The notes under the pieces: model-generated | Database searches by the model: none | What the model saw: the letters and a program-made list of their open reading frames with translations, nothing else | Told to the model about the DNA's origin: nothing | Assembly (NCBI GenBank): GCA_910584605.1 | Contig: CAJUAW010000006.1 | Coordinates: 1 to 38,131, forward strand | DNA length: 38,131 bases | From: an uncultured Oscillospiraceae bacterium | GTDB lineage: Bacteria; Bacillota_A; Clostridia; Oscillospirales; Oscillospiraceae | Direction: 5' to 3' | Shown here: positions 14,374 through 23,794 of the stretch, piece by piece | Layout: each line of letters starts with the position of its first letter | Position numbering within the stretch: the first letter of the stretch is position 1 | Made by a program: the position numbers and the translations under genes

Positions 14374-14863
14374 AGACAGATTCCTCCCTTTCTTCCTCCT
14401 GGGACAGCTCCTTCCGGAGCCTGGCCCTCGCCCGGAGCAGCCAGGTCTGGACGGTGGACACGTTGGCCCGCATGGCGGCGGCGGTCTCGGCCACGCTCAG
14501 CCCCTCGTAGTAGTACAGGTAGACGGCCAGACGGTATTTGGGCTCCAGCGCCATCACCGCTTCCAGCACCTCGGCCTTGGCCGGGTCCTCCAGGACGGCG
14601 GTCTCCTGCCACTCCTCCATGGGGACCGAGGTCCGCCGCCAGAACGAACGCAGCAACCTGCGGCTCTCGTTCACCGCCACCCGCAAAATCCAGTGCTTCA
14701 CATGCTCCTCGCTCTCAAAGTTCTTTTTGCACTCGTACAGCCGTAAAAGCACCGTCTGCATCACATCCTCGGCGTCCTGGGGATTGTCCAACGCATGATA
14801 CGCCACCCGGTAGATGGTGTCCCCATAGGTCCGCGCCGCCTGGGCAAACGCCTCGTCGGTCAC
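14348..14863 (-). CDS. ECF-type RNA polymerase sigma factor
   Basis: A 171-aa sigma-70 of the extracytoplasmic-function class. Region 2 spans about 5-70 (DTIYRVAYHALDNPQDAEDVMQTVLLRLYE, then EEHVKHWILRVAVNESRR), and region 4 about 102-155 (LEPKYRLAVYLYYYEGLSVAETAAAM, then STVQTWLLRARARLRKEL). Start is GTG at 14863 behind AAGGAGGTGAG. The overlapping downstream gene probably holds it at the membrane until a signal arrives. No obvious ECF-type autoregulatory promoter could be read upstream. Confidence 0.92.
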   Translation of the reverse strand: MTDEAFAQAARTYGDTIYRVAYHALDNPQDAEDVMQTVLLRLYECKKNFESEEHVKHWILRVAVNESRRLLRSFWRRTSVPMEEWQETAVLEDPAKAEVLEAVMALEPKYRLAVYLYYYEGLSVAETAAAMRANVSTVQTWLLRARARLRKELSQEEEREESVYVRPKTVP

Positions 14864-14971
14864 CGCCGCTCACCTCCTTGGAAATCTGTTCTGGAAAGGC
14901 CTTTCATAAAGTAATATCCATGAGCGTGGGATAAAATCTCAGAGGACTGAAAAATTTTTCAGGATTGCGCC

Positions 14972-15001
14972 AAAAGCCCCCCTTGTCAAAGGGGGGCTTT
15001 T
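14972..15001. terminator. Bidirectional terminator after the Trp transporter operon
   Basis: AAAAGCCCCCCTT (14972-14984) pairs perfectly with AAGGGGGGCTTTT (14989-15001). It ends the ABC operon on the minus strand, 16 bases after the ATPase stop. Confidence 0.85.
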
Positions 15002-15016
15002 ACCTTTATCAAAGAT

Positions 15017-15817
15017 TTACGACAGCAGAATCCGGTCATTGTCCAAATCCTCGCCCACCTTGGCCTTGAACCTCTCCAGCAGGTCGTTGACGGTCATGTT
15101 CTTCCGCTCCTCCCCCTGCACGTCCAGCACGATCCGACCGCTGTCCATCATCAAGGTGCGGTTTCCCAGCTCCAGAGCCTGGTGCATGTTGTGGGTGACC
15201 ATCATGGTGGTGATCTTGTGCTCCGCCACCACCTCCCGGGTGATCTTCAGCACCTTCTCCGCCGTGCCCGGGTCCAGGGCGGCGGTGTGCTCGTCCAGCA
15301 GGAGGATCTTCGGCGGCACCATAGTGGACATCAGCAGGGTAAGCGCCTGCCGCTGTCCGCCGGACAGCAGACCCACCGGCTGCTTCATCCGGTCCTCCAG
15401 CCCCATGTCCAGCTTGGCCAGCTGGTCCCGGAAGAAGGCCCGGTCGCCCTTCCCGGTGCGGCTGAAGTAGGCATGCTGGTGCTTGGCGGTGCGCAGATAG
15501 GCCAGGGCCAGGTTTTCCTCAATGGTCATGTGGGGAGCGGTGCCCTTCATGGGGTCCTGGAACAGCCGGCCCAGCTCCCGGCTGCGCCTGTACTCCGGCT
15601 TAAAGGTGATGTCCTCCCCGTCCAGCACGATGGAGCCCCGGTCCGGGACGAACACCCCGGCGATGGCGTGGAACAGGGTGGACTTGCCCGCCCCGTTGGA
15701 ACCCACCACCGTAACAAAGTCCCCAGGCTCCAGGTGGAGGTTTACTCCGTCCAGCGCCCGCTTCTCATTGACAGTGCCAGGGTTGAAGGTTTTTGCGATG
15801 CTGTTCAGCTTCAGCAT
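15017..15817 (-). CDS. ABC transporter ATPase, TrpZ-like (tryptophan uptake)
   Basis: A 266-aa ATPase: Walker A GSNGAGKST (about 39-47), Q-loop LFQDP, signature LLSGGQRQA, Walker B ILLLDEHTAALDP and H-loop VTHN. ATG at 15817 follows AAAGGAGGG and overlaps the end of the permease gene by seven bases. The longer frame running up to 16339 is an overlap artefact. With the permease and the lipoprotein encoded upstream it forms a TrpXYZ-type importer; the tryptophan assignment comes from the Trp T-box in front of the operon and the ABC_sub_bind family of the lipoprotein. Confidence 0.92.
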   Translation of the reverse strand: MLKLNSIAKTFNPGTVNEKRALDGVNLHLEPGDFVTVVGSNGAGKSTLFHAIAGVFVPDRGSIVLDGEDITFKPEYRRSRELGRLFQDPMKGTAPHMTIEENLALAYLRTAKHQHAYFSRTGKGDRAFFRDQLAKLDMGLEDRMKQPVGLLSGGQRQALTLLMSTMVPPKILLLDEHTAALDPGTAEKVLKITREVVAEHKITTMMVTHNMHQALELGNRTLMMDSGRIVLDVQGEERKNMTVNDLLERFKAKVGEDLDNDRILLS

Positions 15818-16737
15818 GGGGCGCCCTCCTTTCTTCGGAGCAGCTTCTGCCGCTGGATGGCGATCAGCTTCCGGCCCTGAGGCATGGCGATGGCAGCCGC
15901 CACAATGAGGGCGGACACCAGCTTGAAGCACTCGGTAGGCACGTTGGCCGCCAGGGCTATGGCGATGATGATGCGGTAGATACAGGAGCCTACGATGACC
16001 CCAAAGATCCGCATTCCAATGGAAAACCGGCCGAACATGGTCTCTCCAATGATGAGAGAGGCCAGGGCCACGGTCACCATACCGGTGCCCAGGTTGATGT
16101 CGCAGCTCTTGTTCACCAGTCCGGTGAGGCAGCCGGCCAGCCCGGTGAGGGAGTTGGCCACGCACAGCCCCACCGTGATGGTAAAGGCGGGGTTGATGGA
16201 GGAGGCCCGGACCATGTCGGCGTTGTCCCCGGTGGCCCGGATGGACAGGCCCAGCCGGGTGCGGAAGAACAGCCCCACCAGCACCGCCGCCGCCATCAGA
16301 ATCGCGGCCAGCACAATCAGAGTGCTCCATCCCGTCCACAGCTCACTTCCGTTCAGCCCCTTGGCCAGGGAGAGGAGGGTGTCGCTGCCGAAGATAGACA
16401 AGTTGGACGACCACCCCATGACCGCCAGATTGACGGTGTACAGCCCGGTGTTGACAATGATCCCGGCCAAAATGCTCTCCACCCCCAGCTTGGTCTGAAG
16501 AAAGGCGGTCACAAAGCCGGACAGCACCCCCGCCAGCATAGCGGCGGGGAGCGCCAGGAAGGGGTGGCCCGCCAGGGTGACGGTGGCCCCCACGGCAAAG
16601 CCCAGGGTGTAGCAGCCGTCGGTGGACAGGTCTGCGATGTTCAGGATGGAAAAGCTGATGAACAGGGCCAGGGCCACCAGGGAGTAGATGGCCCCCATCT
16701 CCAGAGCTGTTCGCAGGGTGACAACGGATAACAGCAT
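15811..16737 (-). CDS. ABC transporter permease, TrpY-like
   Basis: A 308-aa integral membrane protein with 8-9 hydrophobic segments and the BPD_transp_2 (LivH/YufQ-type) pattern, including GAIYSLVALALFISFSILNIADLSTDG at the N-terminus and LSIRATGDNADMVRASSIN, the cytoplasmic loop that contacts the ATPase. It forms the membrane channel of the tryptophan importer. It is 54 bases downstream of the lipoprotein gene, with two hairpins in the gap, and overlaps the ATPase gene. TAGGAGGCATAAAC precedes the ATG. Confidence 0.92.
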   Translation of the reverse strand: MLLSVVTLRTALEMGAIYSLVALALFISFSILNIADLSTDGCYTLGFAVGATVTLAGHPFLALPAAMLAGVLSGFVTAFLQTKLGVESILAGIIVNTGLYTVNLAVMGWSSNLSIFGSDTLLSLAKGLNGSELWTGWSTLIVLAAILMAAAVLVGLFFRTRLGLSIRATGDNADMVRASSINPAFTITVGLCVANSLTGLAGCLTGLVNKSCDINLGTGMVTVALASLIIGETMFGRFSIGMRIFGVIVGSCIYRIIIAIALAANVPTECFKLVSALIVAAAIAMPQGRKLIAIQRQKLLRRKEGAPC

Positions 16738-16747
16738 GTTTATGCCT

Positions 16748-16783
16748 CCTACACTTTTGTAGGGGCGGCCTGTGGCCGCCCCT
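16748..16783 (-). repeat. Paired hairpins between trpX-like and trpY-like genes
   Basis: CCTACA/TGTAGG (16748-16763) and the perfect 10-bp stem AGGGGCGGCC/GGCCGCCCCT (16761-16783) sit in the 54-base gap. Without a T tract they are not a terminator; they may protect the upstream mRNA so that more lipoprotein than permease is made. The GC-rich AGGGGCGGCC type of palindrome looks like a dispersed extragenic repeat of this bacterial group (inference). Confidence 0.55.
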
Positions 16784-16791
16784 GTTGGATG

Positions 16792-17901
16792 TTAAGAAAA
16801 GTTCTGCTGGGTCGCGGTCTCAATCACCTCAATGCCCAGGGCGGAGAAGGCGGACTTGATCTGCTCCAGGTCCATACCGATGGCCGCGCAGGTCTCGGTA
16901 TTGATCACGGCGGTCTCGCCGGTCATGATCCGCACCGGGGTGGAGGCGGGGTCGGCGCCGTTGACCAGCAGGCCGGCCACCATCTGGGCGGTCTCCTGGC
17001 CCAGCTGGACATAGTCCACGCCGTAGCCGCAGAAGGCGCCGTTGAGGGCGAAGGAGTCGGCGCCGCCGTAGTGGGGAATCTTGGCGTCCTGGAGCTTCTC
17101 AAAGATGGCCAGCTCGGCGCTCTGCACGGTGTTGTCGGTGGGGGTGAAGACGGCGTCCACCTTGGCGGCGGCCAGGGCGTCTACCGCAGAGGTGATCTCG
17201 TTGGTGTTGGTGCCCGTCTTCTCCTCAAAGGCGATGCCCTTGGAGGTCAGATACTCCTTGGCCTCCTGGATAGGCTTGGTGGAGGAGCTCTCCGACTTGG
17301 AGTACAGCAGCCCCACCTTCTGGAGGTCAGGGTCGGCGGCCAGCATCAGGTCAATCACCATCTTGGTGTTCAGGGCGTCGCTGGTACCCGTGACCTTGCC
17401 GCCCGGGGCGTTCATGTCGGCCACGATTCCGTCGGTGATGGGGTCAGAGACGGCGGAGAAGATGATGGGGATCTCTGTGTCCTCCGTGGTAGCCATGGCA
17501 GTCTGGACAGCGGGAGTGGCAATGGGGACGATCACATCCACATCGTCGGCAATCATCTGAGCAGCGATGGCCTGGAGGGTGGAGCCGTCCCCCTGGCCGC
17601 AGGAGGTGTAACCGGCGTAGTCAAAGGTGACGCCCAGCTCTCCGCCCAGCCGGTCCAGCTCGGCCTGGAGGCTTTCCTCGATCTGGTTCAGGGAGGCGTG
17701 GTCCATAAACTTGATGATGCCCACCTTGTAGGTGGTATCGCTGGTGGTGGAATTATGCTGGACACTGCCGGCAGAGCCGCTGTTGGAGGGATTGGATTTG
17801 CCGGGGCTGTCGCTCCCGCCGCCGCAGGCGGCCAGGGAGAGGGTCATGGCCAGAGACAACGCCAGAGTCAGGGTCTTTTTCATCAGATTGGTCTTTTTCA
17901 T
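16792..17901 (-). CDS. Substrate-binding lipoprotein, TrpX-like (ABC_sub_bind family)
   Basis: A 369-aa periplasmic-binding-type lipoprotein. The signal peptide (1-25) ends in the lipobox LAAC (C26), followed by a Gly/Ser/Asn-rich linker. The two lobes show YKVGIIKFMDHASLNQIEESLQ, VDVIVPIATPAVQTAM, IPIIFSAVSDPI and GKVTGTSDALNT, typical of the ABC_sub_bind family (PF04392) that includes TrpX. It captures the amino acid outside the membrane for the YZ subunits. ATG at 17901 with GGAGG eight bases upstream is chosen over TTG at 17916, which overlaps that site. Expression is controlled by the T-box leader upstream. Confidence 0.92.
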   Translation of the reverse strand: MKKTNLMKKTLTLALSLAMTLSLAACGGGSDSPGKSNPSNSGSAGSVQHNSTTSDTTYKVGIIKFMDHASLNQIEESLQAELDRLGGELGVTFDYAGYTSCGQGDGSTLQAIAAQMIADDVDVIVPIATPAVQTAMATTEDTEIPIIFSAVSDPITDGIVADMNAPGGKVTGTSDALNTKMVIDLMLAADPDLQKVGLLYSKSESSSTKPIQEAKEYLTSKGIAFEEKTGTNTNEITSAVDALAAAKVDAVFTPTDNTVQSAELAIFEKLQDAKIPHYGGADSFALNGAFCGYGVDYVQLGQETAQMVAGLLVNGADPASTPVRIMTGETAVINTETCAAIGMDLEQIKSAFSALGIEVIETATQQNFS

Positions 17902-18008
17902 TTTGAGTTCCTCCAATTTAAAATATTCGGGCGGCAGATGTGGGGCCTTGCCGTTGGCCCGGGCTTGTTGGAGTGGTCAGCCGAGGCTGCATTTTTATTT
18001 GGAGCAAT

Positions 18009-18295
18009 AAAAAAACAGCCCCTCATCCCACATGGGACAAGAGCTGCACTCCTGCGATACCACCCAAATTGACGTTGCAAAAAACGTCCACTCGCTTCAC
18101 GCGCCATCACGCGTGCCCGATGGATAACGGGTGGGTCCCCGTCGGCATCTACTTGGGTCGCCCCGTTCAAGCCGCCCTCGAAAGTCCATTCACTCAGCCG
18201 CGCCCCGTCCTGATCCCACCACCCAGGACTCTCTTAAGGTTTGCTGCACCGGTTACTACTCTTTCTCACAGGTTTGGTTGCTGTTTGATTGTGTA
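18009..18295 (-). promoter_or_regulatory. T-box riboswitch leader, tryptophan specifier
   Basis: On the minus strand the leader has the T-box signature GGGTGGTATCGCAGG (complement of about 18052-18066), a Stem I with the usual AGAAAGAGTAGTAACC start and AGAGAG element, and the specifier loop GAA-UGG-ACUUUCGAG. The codon UGG (complement of 18186-18188) is in the specifier position, so uncharged tRNA-Trp is the ligand. The T-box is followed by a terminator hairpin (CAGCTCTTGTCCCA with TGGGATGAGGGGCTG) and a run of seven T (18009-18015). The switch turns on the transporter operon when tryptophan is short. Family and layout are seen; the specificity is read from the codon. Confidence 0.93.
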
Positions 18296-18298
18296 GTC

Positions 18299-18327
18299 AT
18301 TATATCCGCTTCCCTCCCCTTTGTCAA
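18299..18327 (-). promoter_or_regulatory. Consensus SigA promoter of the T-box transcript
   Basis: TTGACA (complement of 18322-18327), 17 bases, TATAAT (complement of 18299-18304): a perfect consensus promoter directly before the T-box leader, so regulation should be at termination rather than initiation. Confidence 0.9.
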
Positions 18328-18349
18328 CCCCCAATTTTTAATTCGCTAA

Positions 18350-18384
18350 AGAAAATTTGGGGGGCGCACTGGCGTGCGCCCCCC
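18350..18384 (-). terminator. Terminator after the PRTase-like gene
   Basis: GGGGGGCGCAC (18359-18369) pairs with GTGCGCCCCCC (18374-18384). On the minus strand the stem is followed by AAATTTTCTTT. It separates the PRTase-like gene from the T-box promoter. Confidence 0.8.
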
Positions 18385-18389
18385 GCCGC

Positions 18390-19031
18390 TCACAAGGCAG
18401 AGTATCCAAATTTATCCACAACCGCGTCCAGTTCCTGCTTTTCCCGGCACATGGGGCACTCGTCCGGCAGATGACTGGCATATCCGGGCAGATCGTTGGT
18501 ATCGAAGAGCGAGACCACCGGAATTCCGTCGATCTCCTTCTGATGGCTGTAGATCGCGGCGATCCCAGCCACCTTTCCCTGATAATACTGGACGCACTCA
18601 ATCCCCTTGCGCACCGTGCCGCCGGTGGTCACTGAGGCCAGCAGGAGCAGAACGTTCTTCCCCTCCAGCATGGGCCGGGCGTTGTCACGGAAAATGAGCT
18701 TGCCATTGGTACCCACGTTCTCCCGCAGAACGTAGATCTCTTTGCCCGCGTTGATGGACCGGAAGCCGCCCTGGGTCAGCCTCTGGGCCAGACAGGTGCC
18801 GATCACACGGGTGCCGTCCATACACAGGATCGTATCCACCAGTATATGGTTGGTCAGATTGCGCTGGACCAGCTGCTGGGCCACGGCGTCCGCGTCCCGC
18901 AGGCAGGACTGCTGGCGGGTCACGTCCACAAAGTAGTTGGTATGGCTATTTCGGGTGGCGAAATGGCCCTTGGCCACATAAAGTGACACGTCACCTACAC
19001 AAACGGGTATCTTAAAAAACCTGGGTTCCAT
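18390..19031 (-). CDS. Phosphoribosyltransferase-like protein with degenerate PRPP motif
   Basis: A 213-aa protein with a PRTase-like fold order, reminiscent of orotate phosphoribosyltransferase: an N-terminal segment on SHTNYFVDVT, LVQRNLTNHILVDTILCMDGTRVIGTCLAQRL, a flexible loop region, then VLLLLASVTTGGTVRKGIECVQYYQG. In active enzymes the last motif is VVDDVxTTGGT; here the two acidic residues are replaced by Leu and Ala (LLASVTTGG), so catalysis on PRPP is doubtful. The C-terminus has a CPMC pair (ECPMCREKQELD), possibly a metal site. Of two adjacent ATGs the inner one (19031) is correctly spaced from AAAGGAGG. A nucleotide-sensing or regulatory role is possible. Confidence 0.75.
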   Translation of the reverse strand: MEPRFFKIPVCVGDVSLYVAKGHFATRNSHTNYFVDVTRQQSCLRDADAVAQQLVQRNLTNHILVDTILCMDGTRVIGTCLAQRLTQGGFRSINAGKEIYVLRENVGTNGKLIFRDNARPMLEGKNVLLLLASVTTGGTVRKGIECVQYYQGKVAGIAAIYSHQKEIDGIPVVSLFDTNDLPGYASHLPDECPMCREKQELDAVVDKFGYSAL

Positions 19032-19076
19032 CGTCATACCTCCTTTTCCTCAATGTGACTGATCGGGTTCTCTCTA

Positions 19077-19105
19077 AATATACCACATTTCCAGTCCTTT
19101 GTCCA
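19077..19105 (-). promoter_or_regulatory. Promoter of the PRTase-like gene
   Basis: TGGACA (complement of 19100-19105), 17 bases, TATATT (complement of 19077-19082), about 45 bases upstream of the start codon. Confidence 0.65.
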
Positions 19106-19143
19106 GATTTTCTTGTCAATTTTCACCAATCATTTCCGGACAA

Positions 19144-19171
19144 AAAAGGACGGGCTTTGGCCCGTCCTTTT
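19144..19171 (-). terminator. Terminator of the str operon
   Basis: AAAAGGACGGGC and GCCCGTCCTTTT form a perfect stem with a 4-base loop 12 bases after the tuf stop; T runs on both sides. Confidence 0.9.
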
Positions 19172-19183
19172 GTATGCGCAAAA

Positions 19184-20386
<1,203 letters not shown>

Positions 20387-20453
20387 TGGAATTTTCCTCC
20401 TTATATTTCAGTTATGCGTTTCTAGGGGTCCGGGCTGCGGACGTATTGTGGAT

Positions 20454-20482
20454 ATTCTATCCTATTTTGTCCATAATTGCAA
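20454..20482 (-). promoter_or_regulatory. Internal promoter of tuf
   Basis: TTGCAA (complement of 20477-20482), 17 bases, TAGAAT (complement of 20454-20459) in the fusA-tuf gap, 68 bases upstream of the tuf start. Confidence 0.7.
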
Positions 20483-20501
20483 CCCTATTTTTTAAGGGAC
20501 G

Positions 20502-22607
20502 TCAGTCCTGATTGCGGCCGCGCTCGGCCACGATCTTCTCAGCGATATTTTTCGGGATCTGCACGTAGCTGTGGGGCTCCATAGAGTACTGGCCGCGGCC
20601 CTGGGTGGAGGACCGGAGGTCGGTGGCGTAGCCGAACATGTTGGCCAGCGGCACCAGACTGTCCACCTGGGTGGCGCCGGTGCGGTTCTCCTGGCCCTGG
20701 ATCTGGCCGCGGCGGCTGTTCAGGTCGCCGATGACGTTGCCCAGGTAGTCGTCAGGAACGATGACATCCACCTTCATGATGGGTTCCAGCAGCACGGGAC
20801 CGGCCTTGCGGCAGGCCTCCTTGAAGGCCATGGAACCGGCAATCTTAAAGGCCATTTCCGAGGAGTCCACCTCGTGGAAGGACCCATCGTACAGGGTGAC
20901 CTTCACGTCCACCACGGGGTAGCCGGCCAGAACACCGGCCTGCATGGCCCCCTGGATGCCCGCGTCCACGGCGGGGATATACTCCTTGGGGATTGCGCCG
21001 CCCACGATGGCGTTTTCGAAGACATAGCCTGCCCCCGACTCGTTGGGTTCCACACGGATCTTGACGTGGCCGTACTGGCCCTTGCCGCCCGACTGGCGGG
21101 CGTACTTGGTGTCCTGCTCCACCTGCTTGGTGATGGTCTCCTTGTAGGCCACCTGGGGGGCGCCTACGTTGGCCTCCACCTTGTACTCGCGGAGCAGACG
21201 GTCCACGATAATCTCCAGATGGAGCTCGCCCATACCGGCGATGATGGTCTGGCCGGTCTCCTCGTCGGTGTAGGTCTTGAAGGTGGGGTCCTCCTCAGCC
21301 AGCTTCATCAGGGCGATGCCCATTTTCTCCTGACCGGCCTTGGTCTTGGGCTCGATGGCCACCCGGATGACGGGCTCCGGGAACTCCATGGACTCCAGGA
21401 TGATGGGGTGCTTCTCATCGCAGAGGGTGTCGCCGGTGGTGGAGTTCTTCAGGCCGATGACGGCGGCGATGTCGCCGGAGTAGACGGTCTCGATATCCTC
21501 CCGGTGGTTGGCGTGCATCTGGAGGATGCGGCCGATACGCTCCTTCTGCTTCTTGGTGCTGTTCAGCACAGAGGTGCCGGTGTTCAGCATGCCGGAGTAC
21601 ACCCGGACGAAGGACAGACGGCCCACATAGGGGTCGGTGGCGATCTTAAAGGCCAGGGCGGAGAAGGGGGCGTTGTCGTCGGCAGGACGCTCGTCCTCCT
21701 CGTCGGTGTCGGGGTTGACGCCCTGAATGGCGGGGATGTCCACAGGGGAGGGCATGAAGTCCACGATGGCGTCCAGCAGCTTCTGCACACCCTTGTTCTT
21801 GTAGGACGTGCCGCACACCACGGGAACCAGCAGGTTCTCAATGGTGCCCTTGCGCAGGGCCTTGCGGATCATGTCCTCAGGCACGGGCTGCTCGTCCAGC
21901 ACCAGCATCATGATCTCCTCGTCGATGTCGGCGCAGGCGTCCAACAGCTTGGAGTGGTACTCCTGGGCCTGGTCCAGCATGTCGGCGGGGATCTCCTCCA
22001 CCCGCATGTCCTTGCCCAAGTCGTCGTAGTAGATGTCGGCCTTCATTTCCACCAGGTCGATGATCCCCTTGAAGGTCTCCTCCGAGCCGATGGGCAGCTG
22101 GATGGGGACCGCATTGCACTTGAGCCGGTCGTGGATCATGTCCAGCACGTGGTAGAAGTCGGCGCCCATGATGTCCATCTTGTTGACGTAGATCATGCGG
22201 GGGACCTTGTAGTGGTCGGCCTGGCGCCAGACGGTTTCGGACTGGGGCTCCACGCCGCCCTTGGCGCACATAACGGTCACAGAGCCGTCCAGCACGCGCA
22301 GGGAGCGCTCCACCTCAACGGTGAAGTCCACGTGGCCCGGGGTGTCGATGATGTTGATCCGGGTCTGGGGAAACTGGGCCTTGGTGCCCTGCCAGTAGCA
22401 AGTGGTGGCGGCGGAGGTGATGGTGATGCCGCGCTCCTGCTCCTGAGCCATCCAGTCCATGGTGGCGGTACCCTCGTGGGTCTCGCCGATCTTGTAATTG
22501 ACGCCGGTGTAGTAGAGGATACGCTCGGTGGTGGTCGTCTTGCCCGCGTCAATGTGGGCCATGATGCCGATGTTGCGCGTATTCTCCAGAGAAACTTTTC
22601 TAGGCAT
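20502..22607 (-). CDS. fusA: Elongation factor G
   Basis: A 701-aa EF-G, the translocase of the ribosome. Motifs are G1 AHIDAGKTTTTERIL (about 17-31), G3 DTPGHVDF, G4 NKMD; then domain II, and domains III to V with GKGQYGHVKI and DGSFHEVDSSEMAF, ending in a C-terminal YVQIPKNIAEKI segment. Length is standard. It lies 18 bases after rpsG on the same strand and is co-transcribed with it. GGAGA precedes the ATG. Confidence 0.99.
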   Translation of the reverse strand: MPRKVSLENTRNIGIMAHIDAGKTTTTERILYYTGVNYKIGETHEGTATMDWMAQEQERGITITSAATTCYWQGTKAQFPQTRINIIDTPGHVDFTVEVERSLRVLDGSVTVMCAKGGVEPQSETVWRQADHYKVPRMIYVNKMDIMGADFYHVLDMIHDRLKCNAVPIQLPIGSEETFKGIIDLVEMKADIYYDDLGKDMRVEEIPADMLDQAQEYHSKLLDACADIDEEIMMLVLDEQPVPEDMIRKALRKGTIENLLVPVVCGTSYKNKGVQKLLDAIVDFMPSPVDIPAIQGVNPDTDEEDERPADDNAPFSALAFKIATDPYVGRLSFVRVYSGMLNTGTSVLNSTKKQKERIGRILQMHANHREDIETVYSGDIAAVIGLKNSTTGDTLCDEKHPIILESMEFPEPVIRVAIEPKTKAGQEKMGIALMKLAEEDPTFKTYTDEETGQTIIAGMGELHLEIIVDRLLREYKVEANVGAPQVAYKETITKQVEQDTKYARQSGGKGQYGHVKIRVEPNESGAGYVFENAIVGGAIPKEYIPAVDAGIQGAMQAGVLAGYPVVDVKVTLYDGSFHEVDSSEMAFKIAGSMAFKEACRKAGPVLLEPIMKVDVIVPDDYLGNVIGDLNSRRGQIQGQENRTGATQVDSLVPLANMFGYATDLRSSTQGRGQYSMEPHSYVQIPKNIAEKIVAERGRNQD

Positions 22608-22625
22608 ACTTGAGATTCTCCTTTG

Positions 22626-23096
22626 TTACCAGCGGTAGTGAGCAAACGCCTTGTTGGACTCCGCCATCTTGTGGGTGTCCTCGCGCTTCTTCACAGCGGA
22701 GCCGGTGTTGTTGGCGGCGTCTATGATCTCGCCGGCCAGCCGCTCTTTCATGGTTTTCTCGCCCCGGTTACGGGCATAGGTGGTCAGCCAGCGCAGACCC
22801 AGGGTCTGCCGGCGCTCGGGCCGGACCTCGATGGGCACCTGGTAGGTGGCGCCGCCCACGCGGCGGGCCTTGACCTCCAGGGAAGGCATGATGTTCTCAA
22901 GAGCCTGGGTGTAGACCTCCATGGGTTCCTTGCCAGTCTTGTCTTTGATGATCTCGAAGGCGCCGTAGACGACCTTCTGAGCCACGCCCTTTTTGCCATC
23001 CAGCATGATGCTGTTGGTGAGCTTGGTAACCAGGACGGAGTTGTAAAGCGGGTCGGGTAAAATTTCCCGCTTGGGTACATTTCCTCTTCTGGGCAC
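22626..23096 (-). CDS. rpsG: 30S ribosomal protein S7
   Basis: A 156-aa S7, which binds the 3' major domain of 16S rRNA. It reads MPRRGNVPKREILPDPLYNS at the start and ends in MAESNKAFAHYRW, both typical. The start is GTG at 23096, preceded by GAAGGAGGG. It follows rpsL after a 173-base gap holding small hairpins (AAACGG/CCGTTT near 23147 and GCAAGGC/GCCTTGC near 23215) that may balance expression; nothing else is seen there. Confidence 0.99.
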   Translation of the reverse strand: MPRRGNVPKREILPDPLYNSVLVTKLTNSIMLDGKKGVAQKVVYGAFEIIKDKTGKEPMEVYTQALENIMPSLEVKARRVGGATYQVPIEVRPERRQTLGLRWLTTYARNRGEKTMKERLAGEIIDAANNTGSAVKKREDTHKMAESNKAFAHYRW

Positions 23097-23269
23097 TTTG
23101 CTTCCCTCCTTCTTAAATAATAGAAATCATAGGTACTCGTACCCCAAACGGCACACCGTTTGGACTGCGTGTAATGCCTGTCCGAGGTCTACCCATATAT
23201 GGTAAACGCCCGGCAAGGCTTGTCTGCCTTGCGCAAACGCACAATGCAAATTCATCGGACCGGCGGGGA

Positions 23270-23692
23270 TCACTTCTTGCCGGCCTTGGGACGCTTGGCG
23301 CCGTACTTGGAGCGGGCCTGCATCCGTCCGGAGACGCCCTGGGTGTCCAGAGTGCCGCGGATGATGTGGTAACGCACGCCGGGCAGGTCCTTGACACGGC
23401 CGCCGCGGATCATCACCACGGAGTGCTCCTGCAGGTTGTGGCCCACGCCGGGGATATAGGCGGTGACCTCCATCCCGTTGGTCAGCTTCACACGGGCGAT
23501 CTTACGAAGGGCCGAGTTGGGCTTCTTGGGGGTGGAAGTACGCACGGCGGTGCAGACACCTCTCTTCTGGGGAGACGGCAGGTCGGTGCTCTTGTTCTTC
23601 AGGGTGTTCAGACCGTGCTGAAGAGCGGGAGAGGTGGACTTGTACGCCGCCTGAGTGCGGCCCTTGCGCACCAGCTGGTTAAAAGTAGGCAT
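23270..23692 (-). CDS. rpsL: 30S ribosomal protein S12
   Basis: A 140-aa S12 at the decoding centre. It carries the Gram-positive insertion (about residues 25-40) before PQKRGVCT, and the TPKKPNSALRK loop (54-64) has the wild-type lysines associated with streptomycin sensitivity. VGHNLQEHSVVMIRGGRVKDLPGVRYH is intact. ATG at 23692 has AAGGAGG upstream; an in-frame extension to 23752 is not a real start. The 102-base leader has two small stems (GCCCC/GGGGC at 23721-23733, AATAAGG/CCTTATT at 23753-23769), the latter possibly a weak terminator behind the L7Ae-like gene. Confidence 0.98.
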   Translation of the reverse strand: MPTFNQLVRKGRTQAAYKSTSPALQHGLNTLKNKSTDLPSPQKRGVCTAVRTSTPKKPNSALRKIARVKLTNGMEVTAYIPGVGHNLQEHSVVMIRGGRVKDLPGVRYHIIRGTLDTQGVSGRMQARSKYGAKRPKAGKK

Positions 23693-23794
23693 GAATGGGT
23701 TTCCTCCTTTCCTGATTTCTGCCCCTGTGGGGCGTGATATATATTTTAACAAAATAAGGAAGCCTTATTCTGCTAAAACCGAAAAAAGTGGAAA

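Noticed and set aside
15818..16339. Long extension of the ABC ATPase frame upstream of 15817
   Set aside because: It overlaps the permease gene in another frame; the ATPase has a proper ATG and ribosome site at 15817.
20571..22613. 680-aa frame opposite fusA
   Set aside because: Gly/His/Val-rich antisense shadow of EF-G caused by high third-position GC.
23097..23269. Possible small RNA or gene between rpsG and rpsL
   Set aside because: Only short stems without a promoter or terminator; no frame with a ribosome site.
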